Source: Natronorubrum sulfidifaciens JCM 14089
Lineage (GTDB): Archaea > Halobacteriota > Halobacteria > Halobacteriales > Natrialbaceae
Reading direction: 5' to 3'
Length of the DNA stretch: 43,249 nt
Assembly (NCBI RefSeq): GCF_000337735.1
Contig: NZ_AOHX01000045.1
Span: forward strand, 105,805-149,053
This document shows, in pieces, positions 7,228 through 15,852 of the stretch (the first letter of the stretch is position 1; every line of letters begins with the position of its first letter). The notes beneath the pieces were generated by a model. It made no database searches and had not been told where the DNA came from. It saw only the letters and a list, made by a program, of their open reading frames with translations. Both the position numbers and the translations under genes were made by a program.

Positions 7228-8903
7228 TCACGCCCCGGTTTGAGTGCCGTCCGCCGGATCTTGCCAGTGGTCGTCGTCGGGAGTTCGTCACGGAACTCGA
7301 TTTCGCGCGGATACTCGTAGGCCGCCAGCCGATCGCGAACGAACTCGCGAAGTTCGGCCCGTAACTCGTCGGTTGCAGACGCTTCCGATGCGGGTTCGAC
7401 GGCTGCTTTAATTATCTCACCACGTCGCTCGTCAGGGACACCCACGACACCGACCTGTGCGACGGCCTCGTGGGAGAGCAAAGTTTCCTCGACTTCTCGC
7501 GGCGCGACGCGATACCCGCTCGTGATGATGAGGTCGTCGTCTCGAGACCGAAACCAGAGATATCCCTCCTCGTCTCGTTCGGCGAGGTCGCCGGTTCGAT
7601 GCCAGCGGTCGCCGTCCGGGCCGTCGGAGAGCGTTACTGCATCCGTCTTCGCCGGCTCGTTCCAGTACGACTCGAAAATCACGGGATCGTCACCGCGGCG
7701 CACCGCGATTTCACCGACCGCACCCGGGTCGACCCGCTCGCCGGTTTCTGGATCGAGCACCGCGACGTCGTGGCCGGGCACTGGCTTCCCCATACTCCCC
7801 GGTTTCGCCGGGAACCACTGCCGGCAGTTCGTGACGAGCAGGTTCGCCTCCGTCTGCCCGTAGAGTTCGTTGACGACAACGCCCTCGAGCGTCTCGTCGG
7901 CCCACTCGAGGATTTCCGGGGTGAGCGGTTCGCCGCCGGAACAGATCGATTCGAGCGAGAGGTCATAGCGGCTGGTCGGCTCCTCGACGTCCATCAGCAT
8001 CCGGATCGCGGTCGGCGGGAGGAAGGCGTTCGTCACGGCTTCGGTCGCCATGAGTTCGAACGCGCGCTCGGCGTCGAACGACCCCATCGGGTAGCCGACG
8101 ACCGGTTGGCCGTAATGCCAGGCGGGAAAGACAAGATCGCCGAGTGCGCCGATCCAGGCCCAGTCGGCGGGCGTCCAGTAGACGCCGTCGCGCACGTCGT
8201 GCTCGAAGTAGAGCTGAAACGCCGGACAGTGGCCGAGCCAGACGCCGTGAGAGTGGAGGACGCCTTTGGGCTCGCCGGTGCTGCCGCTCGTATACATAAT
8301 AATCGCGGACGTGTCAACGTCGGTGTCGGCAGGCTCGAGCGCCGTCGCCGTCCAGTCGACCGCGGCGTCGAACGGCTCCACGGAGACCCCGTCGGTTCGC
8401 TGCTGGACGACAGTCTCGGAACTCGTGTCGTCGACCACGAGAACGGACTCGAGCGCCGGGCAGTCGGGGGCGACCTCGCGGATCGTCTCGCGCTGGCTGG
8501 CATCGACGACGGCCACGCGGGCGGCGCTGTCAGTCAGCCGATAGCGGAGCGCATCGTCGCCGAACAACACCGACAGGGGAAGCGAGATCGCTCCTAGCTT
8601 CCAGCAGGCGAGATGAGTGAGTACGTTCGCCGGCTTTTGCGGGACGACGACGGCGACACGGTCGCCGTGTTCGATGCCACGTGCCTCGAGTGCGTTTGCG
8701 ACGGCGTTCGACCGAGCGTCGAGGTCGTCGAACGTGTACGTCGTCCGCGCGCCGTCGTCGGACACCTGCACCAGCGCAGGCTGGTCGCCGTCGTGTTTGC
8801 CGACCAGATCAACGGCTGCGTTGAAGCCGTCGGGAACGTCCCACGAAAACGACTCGCGTGCGTCCGCGTGCGTCTCCCCATCAACTGTGACGTAGTACGA
8901 CAT
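7224..8903 (-). CDS. Acyl-CoA synthetase (AMP-forming)
   Basis: This 559-aa member of the ANL superfamily activates a carboxylate to its CoA thioester via an acyl-adenylate. Signatures are the P-loop YTSGSTGEPKG at about 204-214, NELYGQTEANL, the hinge-region TGDLAERDEEGYLWFRSRDDDLIITSGYRV, and the C-terminal catalytic lysine in TTTTGKIRRTALK. The sequence suits acetyl or medium-chain acyl substrates; the exact one cannot be read. A GACATGTC palindrome lies just upstream of the start, and a similar one precedes the symporter operon. The gene is convergent with guaB, and the two stop codons share bases 7225-7226. Confidence 0.9.
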   Translation of the reverse strand: MSYYVTVDGETHADARESFSWDVPDGFNAAVDLVGKHDGDQPALVQVSDDGARTTYTFDDLDARSNAVANALEARGIEHGDRVAVVVPQKPANVLTHLACWKLGAISLPLSVLFGDDALRYRLTDSAARVAVVDASQRETIREVAPDCPALESVLVVDDTSSETVVQQRTDGVSVEPFDAAVDWTATALEPADTDVDTSAIIMYTSGSTGEPKGVLHSHGVWLGHCPAFQLYFEHDVRDGVYWTPADWAWIGALGDLVFPAWHYGQPVVGYPMGSFDAERAFELMATEAVTNAFLPPTAIRMLMDVEEPTSRYDLSLESICSGGEPLTPEILEWADETLEGVVVNELYGQTEANLLVTNCRQWFPAKPGSMGKPVPGHDVAVLDPETGERVDPGAVGEIAVRRGDDPVIFESYWNEPAKTDAVTLSDGPDGDRWHRTGDLAERDEEGYLWFRSRDDDLIITSGYRVAPREVEETLLSHEAVAQVGVVGVPDERRGEIIKAAVEPASEASATDELRAELREFVRDRLAAYEYPREIEFRDELPTTTTGKIRRTALKPGRD

Positions 8904-8918
8904 ACCATGATGTTTGTC

Positions 8919-8926
8919 GACATGTC
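8919..8926. promoter_or_regulatory. GACATGTC palindrome upstream of the acyl-CoA synthetase
   Basis: This perfect 8-bp palindrome, in the context TCGACATGTCAC, lies 16 bases before the ATG and so near the expected transcription start. It matches the core (R)ACATGT(Y) seen twice upstream of the symporter operon (12435-12478). An operator role is inferred. Confidence 0.4.
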
Positions 8927-8992
8927 ACAAGAAAGAACCGGCGTCATCAGCCACACAGGTCAGCAGTGAACCGGACCGAACGTGACCTCGAG

Positions 8993-9601
8993 TTACAGTT
9001 CGACGCTCGGCGTGGAGAACGCACCTTCGTCGGTTTCGGGATCGTACTCTTCTAAGGCGGCCCGAACGAGTTCGAACACGCCGCGTTTGCTCCAGCGTGC
9101 GGTGTTGATATTGAGGTCGTAGAACTCGCGTTCGTCGATATCGATCTCGTAGTAGGACTTGTATCGGCCGGCTTCGCTGACCTCTCGGACGCGCATCTCG
9201 GCTTCGGTTTCGATGCGGTCTTCGATACGGGCGAGTCGGACGTCTTCAGGGGCATCCAGCCAGATCCGAAGGTCAGCACGCTCACCGGCGAGCCAGCCAG
9301 CAAGCCGGGACTCGAGGATAAACGGCTTGTTCGCCATCCCCCACTCTTCGGCGATCGACTGGAGGCGCTGGTCGATCGCCCGATCGATCTCGTCGGATTC
9401 GTCCGCCTTTGCCGTCAGTTGATTGAGTGTCATCTCCTGTTCGTCCGCGATCTCGCGGAAGATGTCGCCCCCGGAGACGTACGGACAGCCCATTGCTTCG
9501 GCCAACTGGGTACACAGTGTCGTTGCTCCACATCCCGGCGGTCCGGAGACGGTAATGAAGAGTGTCGTGTCGATCTCGGCCGACGGAGCATCCGTGGACA
9601 T
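8993..9601 (-). CDS. Cytidylate-kinase-like protein with altered P-loop
   Basis: This is a 202-aa protein of the archaeal CMP kinase fold: FITVSGPPGCGATTLC at 15-30, VSGGDIFREIADE, LNQLTAKADESDEIDRAID, ILESRLAGWLAG, LIMxxPEDVR-type lid and RYKSYYEIDIDEREFYDLNINT. Normal family members have GPPGSGKST. Here the Walker A lysine is replaced by alanine (position 26), so nucleotide phosphorylation may be weak or lost. It is probably a second, divergent paralogue and not the housekeeping enzyme; that is inference. It stands alone, downstream of the symporter operon in the same direction. Confidence 0.8.
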   Translation of the reverse strand: MSTDAPSAEIDTTLFITVSGPPGCGATTLCTQLAEAMGCPYVSGGDIFREIADEQEMTLNQLTAKADESDEIDRAIDQRLQSIAEEWGMANKPFILESRLAGWLAGERADLRIWLDAPEDVRLARIEDRIETEAEMRVREVSEAGRYKSYYEIDIDEREFYDLNINTARWSKRGVFELVRAALEEYDPETDEGAFSTPSVEL

Positions 9602-9668
9602 ACACGAATACTCACCGTTCAGTGTAAAAAGATATCCGGCTGTCGCCGCGTGCGAGGCTCGACACCGA

Positions 9669-9691
9669 TCGATGTGTCATCACGACATCGA
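9669..9691 (-). terminator. Hairpin after the symporter operon
   Basis: TCGATGT and ACATCGA form a 7-bp stem with a 9-base loop in the gap after the stop at 9729. No long T-run follows, so it is a weak terminator candidate. Confidence 0.35.
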
Positions 9692-9728
9692 CGGTCGGGA
9701 ACGTGCGTTGTGCGTTCGAACGCCCCCG

Positions 9729-10196
9729 TCAGAAAAACGGCCAGCGCCGCGTGTCGAAGTCGATATCCACGTGCTCGAGATGTGGATCGTCGGCCAACGC
9801 GGCGACGACGTCCCGTTGGGAGTCGGCGTCGCTGGTGCTGACTAGCGTCATCTGGCCGTTGTAGCGACTCTCGTCGTCGTCTCGCCACTCGAGTTCGAGT
9901 TTGGCGCGTCGAAAGCGCGTGCCTTCGACGAGTCGGATCGACTCGAGGGCCTCGAGCGGAACGGCGAAGTTCTCCTCGGCGAGTTCTTCGAGTTCCTCGA
10001 GTCGGCTGTCGTCGACGATGGCCCGGTCTCGTTCGCCCATATCGGCTCGCAACAGCATCGACCGGTAGGACTGGCCGACGTAACACCAGACCAGTCGCTG
10101 GTCAGTGAGGACCAGCTCCCAGAACTCGATGGAGTTCGGGCGCTGGCGGATCCATCGCGTGAATCGGGCGAGCGGTTGTTCGGGCTGTACCATCAT
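9729..10196 (-). CDS. Conserved haloarchaeal hypothetical protein, third gene of the symporter operon
   Basis: This 155-aa soluble protein is rich in Arg and acidic residues, starts MMVQPEQPLARFTRWIRQRP, and contains beta-strand-like segments such as WELVLTDQRLVWCYVG and GQMTLVSTSDADSQRDVVAAL. The pattern of 'D-QRLVW' strands recalls PH-like domains, but I do not recognise a family with confidence. Its start overlaps the symporter stop (ATGA), so it is co-translated with the transporter and may tune it. No membrane segment is visible. Confidence 0.7.
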   Translation of the reverse strand: MMVQPEQPLARFTRWIRQRPNSIEFWELVLTDQRLVWCYVGQSYRSMLLRADMGERDRAIVDDSRLEELEELAEENFAVPLEALESIRLVEGTRFRRAKLELEWRDDDESRYNGQMTLVSTSDADSQRDVVAALADDPHLEHVDIDFDTRRWPFF

Positions 10197-11788
10197 CGTT
10201 CGAAGAGCGCGTGGAGGTCGGCCGGAACCTCACGTTCTGCACTTGTCATGCGCTGTGCAACGAGCGAGACGGCGATGAACACGGTCATCGAGACCAGCAG
10301 CGAGATCGCTTCCGCGGGAACCTCGGGCGGGTATGGGTAGATCGACATCACTGCTTCGTTGAGCCACTCGGTTCCGGTGATCGTTGCGGCTTCCGGAATG
10401 ACGTTGTAGACGATGTTGAACAGCATCCCGACAACGAGCGCGGCGATCGCGCCCCACTTCGAGGCCCCCTTCCAGTTCAGTCCTAACACCACCACTGGAA
10501 CGAACGCCGCGGCGAAAAAGCCCCAGCTGATCGCGCCGAGGATGCCGACCAGCGCTTGCGAGTAGAAGACGACGATCGTCGAGAGGATCGTCAGTCCGGC
10601 AAGTGCACCCTGGGTGACGCGGAGTTCGGTCTGATCGTCCGTGATCGGTCGGCCGAGCGCCCGCGGAATGTCGCGCGAGATCGCCGCCGCACCGATGTTG
10701 AGAAAGGAGTCACTTGTCGACATGATCGCCGCCAGCAACGCGGCGAGAATCAGGCCAGCGATGATGCTTCCCGTGTGGTCGAGGACGAAAACGGGGCCGA
10801 CTTCACTCGCACTGAACGTCTCCGAAATCTCGCCAGCTTCGACCATCGCCCGCATCGAGAGTCCTGCTCCGAATGCGATCAGACTCGAGATGGCGTAGGA
10901 GATGGCCGCGATCGGCGCTCCCCATTTCAGGATGGTCATATCACGGCTCATGTAGAACTTCGTGATGAGGTGGGGCTGGCCGGCGGCACCAACAGCGAAG
11001 AGGACCCACCAGGCGATGCCGACGAGGACGGCGGTTTCAGCGCCACCCAGCGTTCCGAACGGCGAGACGAGGTTCGGGTCCGCGCTCGCGAGGTTTCGCG
11101 AGATGTTCTCCATGCCACCACCGAACGACAGCGCGTAGGCGAAGACGAATCCAGCGCCGATGATCATCGTGATGGCCTGCAGGAAGTCGGTCCAGACACC
11201 CGCAATCATGCCGCCGAGCATGCTGTACAGCAACAGGATTAACGCGCCGCCCAACAGTCCCCAGATAAGCGGGATACCGAAGATTGCCCGCATGACGAAC
11301 TGGAGTGCTGCCAGATTAACTGCGAGGTATGCGACCACACCGAGGGCGACGGCGAGACCGGTCAGGCCCCGGACCCACTCGCTCTCGTAGCGGACGTACG
11401 TCGCATCGGCAAGCGTTAACACGTTCCGGATGTCGGCAATCAAACGCATCCGCTTGGCGAGGACGATCCATGTCAGCAGGAAGCCAAGCGGTGCAGTAAA
11501 GAAGATCCACAGCGCCGTCGTCCCGAACGAGTAGACGAGTTCGGGGCCGCCCACGAATCCGAAGCCCGACTGGATCACCGAGAACGCGGTCAACGCGAGC
11601 ACCCACGTGCCGATGCTTTTACCCGTAATCAGGAAGTCGCTGGTCGACTCCGTCTGCATCCAGCCCCAGACCCCGATCAGCATCACGATGAACAGATACG
11701 CTGCTCCGAAGGCGATGATAATCGGGTCATCGGCGACTGGAATCCCTTCCTGAAGTGGGAACGGAAGCAGAGAGAGGGAACTACTCAT
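10193..11788 (-). CDS. Sodium:solute symporter (SSS family)
   Basis: This 531-aa permease has about 13 hydrophobic segments and SSS features: FLITGKSIGTWVLALTAFSV near the N terminus, SMLGGMIAGVWTDFLQ in the middle, GAAGQPHLITKFYMSRD, and AALLAAIMSTSDSFLN, which is the classic sodium-binding signature. It resembles the PutP/acetate permease group; the substrate cannot be read from sequence. The start overlaps the upstream small membrane protein by eight bases, and the stop overlaps the next gene by four, forming a three-gene operon. Confidence 0.93.
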   Translation of the reverse strand: MSSSLSLLPFPLQEGIPVADDPIIIAFGAAYLFIVMLIGVWGWMQTESTSDFLITGKSIGTWVLALTAFSVIQSGFGFVGGPELVYSFGTTALWIFFTAPLGFLLTWIVLAKRMRLIADIRNVLTLADATYVRYESEWVRGLTGLAVALGVVAYLAVNLAALQFVMRAIFGIPLIWGLLGGALILLLYSMLGGMIAGVWTDFLQAITMIIGAGFVFAYALSFGGGMENISRNLASADPNLVSPFGTLGGAETAVLVGIAWWVLFAVGAAGQPHLITKFYMSRDMTILKWGAPIAAISYAISSLIAFGAGLSMRAMVEAGEISETFSASEVGPVFVLDHTGSIIAGLILAALLAAIMSTSDSFLNIGAAAISRDIPRALGRPITDDQTELRVTQGALAGLTILSTIVVFYSQALVGILGAISWGFFAAAFVPVVVLGLNWKGASKWGAIAALVVGMLFNIVYNVIPEAATITGTEWLNEAVMSIYPYPPEVPAEAISLLVSMTVFIAVSLVAQRMTSAEREVPADLHALFER

Positions 11789-12281
11789 CGGTCACCTCAC
11801 CACCGTCAGCGACTTCCGCGGTCCGTTTCGGCTGCTTCGGGGCCAGCGGAAACGACTCGCGTCGCTGCTCTTCTCGAGCCGACTCGATGATATCGTCGAC
11901 GATCTCCTCGCTGGCGATCCGATCGAAGATTATCGAGTAATAGACCGCAGCCGTAAGCGGCAATAGCCAGATGAACACGAAGTAAATCAGCGTGGGAGTC
12001 GGAATGCCGAGAACGTAGCTGTATTCGGTAACGGTCGGGTCCCACGTCAACCAGATCCCGCCCAAACCGAGCAGGAAAAACACTGCCAGTCCGCCGATCA
12101 GCCCCGTGTAGGGAGCCAGATCGGGGTCGCGGTCGCTTCGCTCGATCGTCGACGTCGCGATCACCGACAGGATGATCGCTCCGCCGATAAACGAGAACGT
12201 CCGATACCACCCGAGACTTGCCGTCACCAGTGCACCCACTGAGAGCACACCGATCAGGCTCATTGTAACGTTTCGTGCCAT
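11781..12281 (-). CDS. Small membrane protein, probable symporter accessory subunit
   Basis: This 166-aa protein has four or five hydrophobic segments (for example SLIGVLSVGALVTASLG and TPTLIYFVFIWLLPLTAAVYYS) and a soluble basic/acidic C-terminal tail of about 45 residues. Small membrane partners of SSS carriers are common in haloarchaea, but the family name is not clear to me. The start at 12281 (MARNVTMSL) is preferred over the in-frame ATG at 12353 because the extra 24 residues are hydrophilic and not family-like. It is the first gene of the symporter operon. Confidence 0.75.
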   Translation of the reverse strand: MARNVTMSLIGVLSVGALVTASLGWYRTFSFIGGAIILSVIATSTIERSDRDPDLAPYTGLIGGLAVFFLLGLGGIWLTWDPTVTEYSYVLGIPTPTLIYFVFIWLLPLTAAVYYSIIFDRIASEEIVDDIIESAREEQRRESFPLAPKQPKRTAEVADGGEVTDE

Positions 12282-12434
12282 TGTTAGATCTCGTATCGAA
12301 GTCGTCTTGCGGTCGGCTTGCTCATGGATCGGGAACGACCTGCTCGAGAGCACTCACCCGAATTCAGGGACCAGTCGTGCCCTCTTTCGATGCCTCCCCA
12401 TCGCTGCAGCGCTCTTGTCCGCCGCAATACTAGG

Positions 12435-12478
12435 TAACATGTTCGTTATGGATGAGAAGGTGACCGTTAACATGTCAA
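12435..12478. promoter_or_regulatory. Two AACATGTY palindromes upstream of the symporter operon
   Basis: AACATGTT stands at 12435-12442 and the near-palindrome GTTAACATGTCAAC at 12465-12478, centred 33 bases apart (about three helical turns). A leftward TATA-like TAGTATT lies next to the first. The core is shared with the site upstream of the acyl-CoA synthetase gene. A common regulator is inferred. Confidence 0.4.
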
Positions 12479-12578
12479 CAACTGTCTCTCGAGAGTGAGA
12501 TGGACTCCACTCTGACGGAAAACATCGTCAACGAAGTCCGCCAGCGTATATCCGGTCGAGAGACGCCGTTGTGTCGGT

Positions 12579-12672
12579 GTCAGGCCCGTTTGAGTTGAGA
12601 CTCTCGCTCAGCACTGGCGACCAGAACAGCAACTCAAACACCACACGGCGAGTTGCTCGAGGCCCTGACGGC
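12579..12672 (-). other. Nested inverted repeats past the cupin gene
   Basis: GTTTGAGTTG (12588-12597) and CAACTCAAAC (12630-12639) are perfect 10-bp arms. They sit inside outer arms GTCAGGCC and GGCCCTGAC at the edges. A third copy of GAGTTG at about 12651 could pair alternatively. The structure begins right after the cupin stop at 12675 and could be a terminator or a structured 3' RNA. The remaining gap to 12282 holds no gene. Confidence 0.4.
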
Positions 12673-12674
12673 GA

Positions 12675-13154
12675 CTAATCGAGTGTAAACGTGTTCTCAC
12701 ACGCCGTACAACTCATGCGGAAGGCACCCCCATCGACGAGTTCGAGGCTGTGGCCGACTTCCGCCTCGCAGTCCCGACAGTAGACCAGCGACTCGATCTC
12801 GTCCCAGTCGTGTTTCGCGCCGGGTGCGCCGAAGGCGAAGCCGACGACTCGCTCGTCGGAGTCGTTGTACCCCTGCTGGAACTCACCCGGTGCAAACCGG
12901 ATGACATCACCCGCTTCGACGACCACCTCACCCGCTTCGGTGTCGAACGTGGCGACACCGTCTTCCACGTAAAAGACCTCCTCCTGATCGTGGTGGGTGT
13001 GGTATCCACCGGAGAACGCCTCGCCGGGCTCGAGTTCGAAGTAGTTCATCGCGAAGTCCGTCATGCCGAGCGCCTTCGAAATCGGCCGTCGAACCGAGTG
13101 GATTTCCATCGGGTTGGGTTCGACAGCAACATCATCGATCGTGACTTTCTCCAT
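12675..13154 (-). CDS. Cupin protein with C-terminal zinc ribbon
   Basis: This is a 159-aa protein. The cupin core has GGYHTHHDQEEVFYVEDGVATF and a second motif, GDVIRFAPGEFQQGYN, giving a His/Glu metal site. The C-terminal 45 residues carry YCRDCEAE and SCTACENTF, two CxxC pairs of a zinc ribbon. The substrate is unknown; such proteins may bind sugars or small metabolites or regulate. The ATG at 13154 is used (the upstream codon at 13160 is GTG). TTTATCC about 27 bases upstream is a TATA candidate, so the message would be nearly leaderless. Confidence 0.85.
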   Translation of the reverse strand: MEKVTIDDVAVEPNPMEIHSVRRPISKALGMTDFAMNYFELEPGEAFSGGYHTHHDQEEVFYVEDGVATFDTEAGEVVVEAGDVIRFAPGEFQQGYNDSDERVVGFAFGAPGAKHDWDEIESLVYCRDCEAEVGHSLELVDGGAFRMSCTACENTFTLD

Positions 13155-13232
13155 ACCCACGTGTTACCCTACCACAGGATAAACCACACGATCCACCGTT
13201 CATCCCGAGATCCCGCGCCAGTGACTCGAGTC

Positions 13233-13290
13233 AGACGGACTGCTGTCGGCACGGCCCGCCGTCCGTACTCGGGACGACAGTCCGTCTCAG
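13233..13290. repeat. Dispersed hairpin repeat, copy A
   Basis: AGACGGACTG (13233-13242) and CAGTCCGTCT (13278-13287) are perfect 10-bp inverted ends. The 27-base left arm at 13235-13261 is identical to that of copy C (41231-41257, opposite strand) and differs at one base from copy B (22224-22250). It lies between the divergent cupin and lipoprotein genes. Confidence 0.8.
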
Positions 13291-13336
13291 CCGACGAAGA
13301 GTAACGCCTACGTTCGTCCACCCCTGAACGTCGGTC

Positions 13337-13810
13337 GTGAACCGTCGGAGGGTACTTCAGGTCGCCGGGGTAGCCGCGACCACAGGGCTTGCTGGCTGTA
13401 TCGACGGCGTCCGGGAGCACTTCGGTCTCCAAGGGATTATTCCCCTCGAGATCCACAGCGAAGCCGATCGGACATACAATCTCCATCTCGAGGCCTACGA
13501 GCGCGAGGCCAGACGGAAGAGCTACGAGCAGAGTATCAGCGTGTCGCCGGGCGAGACGGTTGGAGCGCCGAACCTCAACAAAACCGACCAGAGCTTTCGG
13601 ATCGCCAGAATCGAAGGCGAAGAGCAAGCGGAGGTACAGGAGGTCTCGCTGACGGAAGCCACCACACTCGTGACGATTATGCTCTACGACGACGAGTTCG
13701 TCGTCGAGGTCAGGGAGAACGAGTCGGACGACGCGACAAACGAGACGGTAACGACCGACGTTGAGGGGGACGCCGAGACGAACGACACGGAGACGACCGA
13801 CACAGACTGA
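13337..13810 (+). CDS. Putative lipoprotein with Tat-type signal
   Basis: This 157-aa protein starts at GTG (MNRRRVLQVAGVAATTGLAGC). The twin-arginine stretch followed by a hydrophobic run and LAGC is a Tat signal with lipobox, so the mature protein is probably lipid-anchored at the outer face of the membrane. The mature part looks like a beta-sandwich (RTYNLHLEAY, SFRIARIEGE, TTLVTIMLYDDEFVVEV). The last 35 residues are Asp/Glu/Thr-rich and unstructured. No specific function is recognised. Confidence 0.75.
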   Translation: MNRRRVLQVAGVAATTGLAGCIDGVREHFGLQGIIPLEIHSEADRTYNLHLEAYEREARRKSYEQSISVSPGETVGAPNLNKTDQSFRIARIEGEEQAEVQEVSLTEATTLVTIMLYDDEFVVEVRENESDDATNETVTTDVEGDAETNDTETTDTD

Positions 13811-13869
13811 CAGGCGTCCGTCTCAGCTGCCGACATGATCGACACAGCGACAGCCCCGGCGAGGTCCGC

Positions 13870-15633
13870 CTACGGATACGGGTGAAACGCCCGCTCGAGA
13901 CGCGGCTCGAAGCCGAGGTCCTCGGGTACCGTTCGTGCCCGGTCGGCGAAAAACGGTGCCGTCGTAAACAGTGGCTGTGCGCCGGGGACGACGACTCGAA
14001 CCGCCTCGAAGCCGACCGACTCGACGTCTCGAGTCGTGAGTCGGGCCGCATACGGCGTCAACCCGACGGCAGTCGTCCGCGAGACGAGTGCCTCGAGTGC
14101 GTCCGCGCCCGACGGCACCGGATCGGGGCCGACGCTGGCTGCGGGGATCGATTGCTCGACGTCGACGAACCGTCGGACGACATCGGGGAACGCGGCGTAC
14201 TCTCCGATCGCCCCTGACGCCTCGGCGGCCTCGTCAGGCCCCAGGTTCCGCAGTTCCATCCAGTTTTGTAGCGCTTCCTCGAGTGCCGACCGTGCGGCGG
14301 CCGTAGCGTCGAGGGCGGCCGCGGAGCCGACGGCGAACGCCGGCCAGTCGTCGTCACCCGGCTCGACGTCGCCCGCTAGCGTCTCCGGGGTGCGATGCAC
14401 GGCGACGGCGACGACGGGGATGTCGGCGTCCTGCGTGACGAGCAGCGGCGTCACCGACAGTCCCTCGCTTCGGGCCCGGCGCTCGAGCGTGTCGAAGCCG
14501 TCGTCGTCGACGGCAAGCCCGAGCGGTTCGAACGTCGAGTACCACGCGAGCATCGTTGCATCACGCTCGATGACCTCCGTCAGCCCCGAGCGAAGGGCGT
14601 CGACCGTCGAGGAGCCGAGTCCAAGTCCAGTCGTGATCGACGGCACGAGCGCCTCGCCGGGCTGGGGGAACTGGACCGCCGCCGCAGGCAGGTGGACGGA
14701 CTCTCCGGTCACGAGGTTCTCGCCGGGTACCCATCGGTTGGTCTCGCTCGAGTCGTAGGCGGGTGCGCCGGCCGGGCGGACGAGATCAGTGGGAGAGACG
14801 ACGGCGTCCAGTTCGTCCTCGCTGGCGTGGACGAAGTCGTCGTCGCGGTAGACGCCGGCACAGTAGCGCTCGAGGCCTTCACCGACGGCTTTCATCAACG
14901 CTGCGTTCCAGTCGTCTGCGACGCCGGCCGCCTGCGTCGGCGCACTGGCGTCGCTAAAGCCCGACGTATCGGCCGTCGTTGCCAGATAGTACGGCGCGGG
15001 GAACGACTCGATTTCGCCGATGCTTTGGACGATACCGACGCGGTCGTCGATCGTCGCTTCGGCGTGTTCGACGGCTGCGTCGAGGGAAAGCGAGTCATCA
15101 TCGCGCTCGAGAGTGCGCGTTCGTGGCTCGTCCTGGCAGTCACAGCCCGGCACCGGGAGGAATCGCCGTCTGGTGTGGGGGAGTTCGACCGTCTGTCCGA
15201 TTACCGACCCCTCCTCGCCCGAGAGCACACGGACACACTCTCGGCCGGCCATCGCTCCCGCGAGCCTGACGGCGCTGCGATCGGCCCGTGGGCGGTCGCT
15301 CGTCGCCCCCTCCTCGAGCAACGACGCGACACGCTGTCGAAGGCAGTCGAAACAGCCCGTTTGGGGCGCAAACCCCGAAATCGCTGCGTCGACGTCGGCG
15401 AGCGGATAGCCGCCGACACCGCCGATTTCGACGGCGATCCACGGGGTATTGCCCACTCGCGCAGCCTCGCTCGCTCGAGCGAACGTCTCCGAGCCGGCGA
15501 CGTCGCTGACGATGGCGAATCTGGCCGCTGCGAGGTCGTCCGGATCGGCGTCTTCGACGGCGATGTCGACGTCTCCGAGCGCGGCGACGACGGCCGCACG
15601 AACCGGGTCGTCACCGACGACGTGAATATCCAT
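13870..15633 (-). CDS. YcaO-domain protein with N-terminal ThiF/ocin-like domain
   Basis: This 587-aa protein has two parts. Residues 1-200 look like a leader-peptide-binding, ThiF-like domain with a probable zinc site (Cys94 and Cys97 in GCFDCLRQR; Cys164 and Cys166 in GCDCQ). The rest is a YcaO domain with acidic ATP/Mg motifs KAVGEGLERYCAG, LTEVIERDATMLAWY and ARSALEEALQNW, and the proline-ending C terminus HPYP. YcaO enzymes use ATP to activate amide bonds for azoline or thioamide formation. No dehydrogenase, TfuA partner or precursor peptide is visible nearby, so the substrate is open. The start at 15633 gives MDIHVVGDDP; the in-frame upstream extension is not protein-like. Confidence 0.88.
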   Translation of the reverse strand: MDIHVVGDDPVRAAVVAALGDVDIAVEDADPDDLAAARFAIVSDVAGSETFARASEAARVGNTPWIAVEIGGVGGYPLADVDAAISGFAPQTGCFDCLRQRVASLLEEGATSDRPRADRSAVRLAGAMAGRECVRVLSGEEGSVIGQTVELPHTRRRFLPVPGCDCQDEPRTRTLERDDDSLSLDAAVEHAEATIDDRVGIVQSIGEIESFPAPYYLATTADTSGFSDASAPTQAAGVADDWNAALMKAVGEGLERYCAGVYRDDDFVHASEDELDAVVSPTDLVRPAGAPAYDSSETNRWVPGENLVTGESVHLPAAAVQFPQPGEALVPSITTGLGLGSSTVDALRSGLTEVIERDATMLAWYSTFEPLGLAVDDDGFDTLERRARSEGLSVTPLLVTQDADIPVVAVAVHRTPETLAGDVEPGDDDWPAFAVGSAAALDATAAARSALEEALQNWMELRNLGPDEAAEASGAIGEYAAFPDVVRRFVDVEQSIPAASVGPDPVPSGADALEALVSRTTAVGLTPYAARLTTRDVESVGFEAVRVVVPGAQPLFTTAPFFADRARTVPEDLGFEPRLERAFHPYP

Positions 15634-15828
15634 ACCAATACGGTCACACGCCGGCATCAAAAACACCCCGTTCACGTGGGGCCACAGACAGGATCGGCCG
15701 AGCACCAACGGCGGCCGACACCTGCAAGCACCTGCCGTTTCCCGACGGCAGCCGTCGGAACGAGTACGATGAGTGGAACCCAAAATCGAACGGAGCTGTT
15801 GATACTGCCGGACAGAACGACGTGAAGA

Positions 15829-15852
15829 TCGGTCGCGCGAATTCGCGACCGA
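15829..15852. promoter_or_regulatory. Perfect 9-bp dyad upstream of the 56-aa gene
   Basis: TCGGTCGCG and CGCGACCGA flank CGAATT, and GAAG/CTTC extends the arms past a single bulge. The dyad ends 26 bases before the ATG at 15879, where a promoter should lie, so an operator is plausible. No T-run follows, so a terminator is less likely. Confidence 0.45.
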
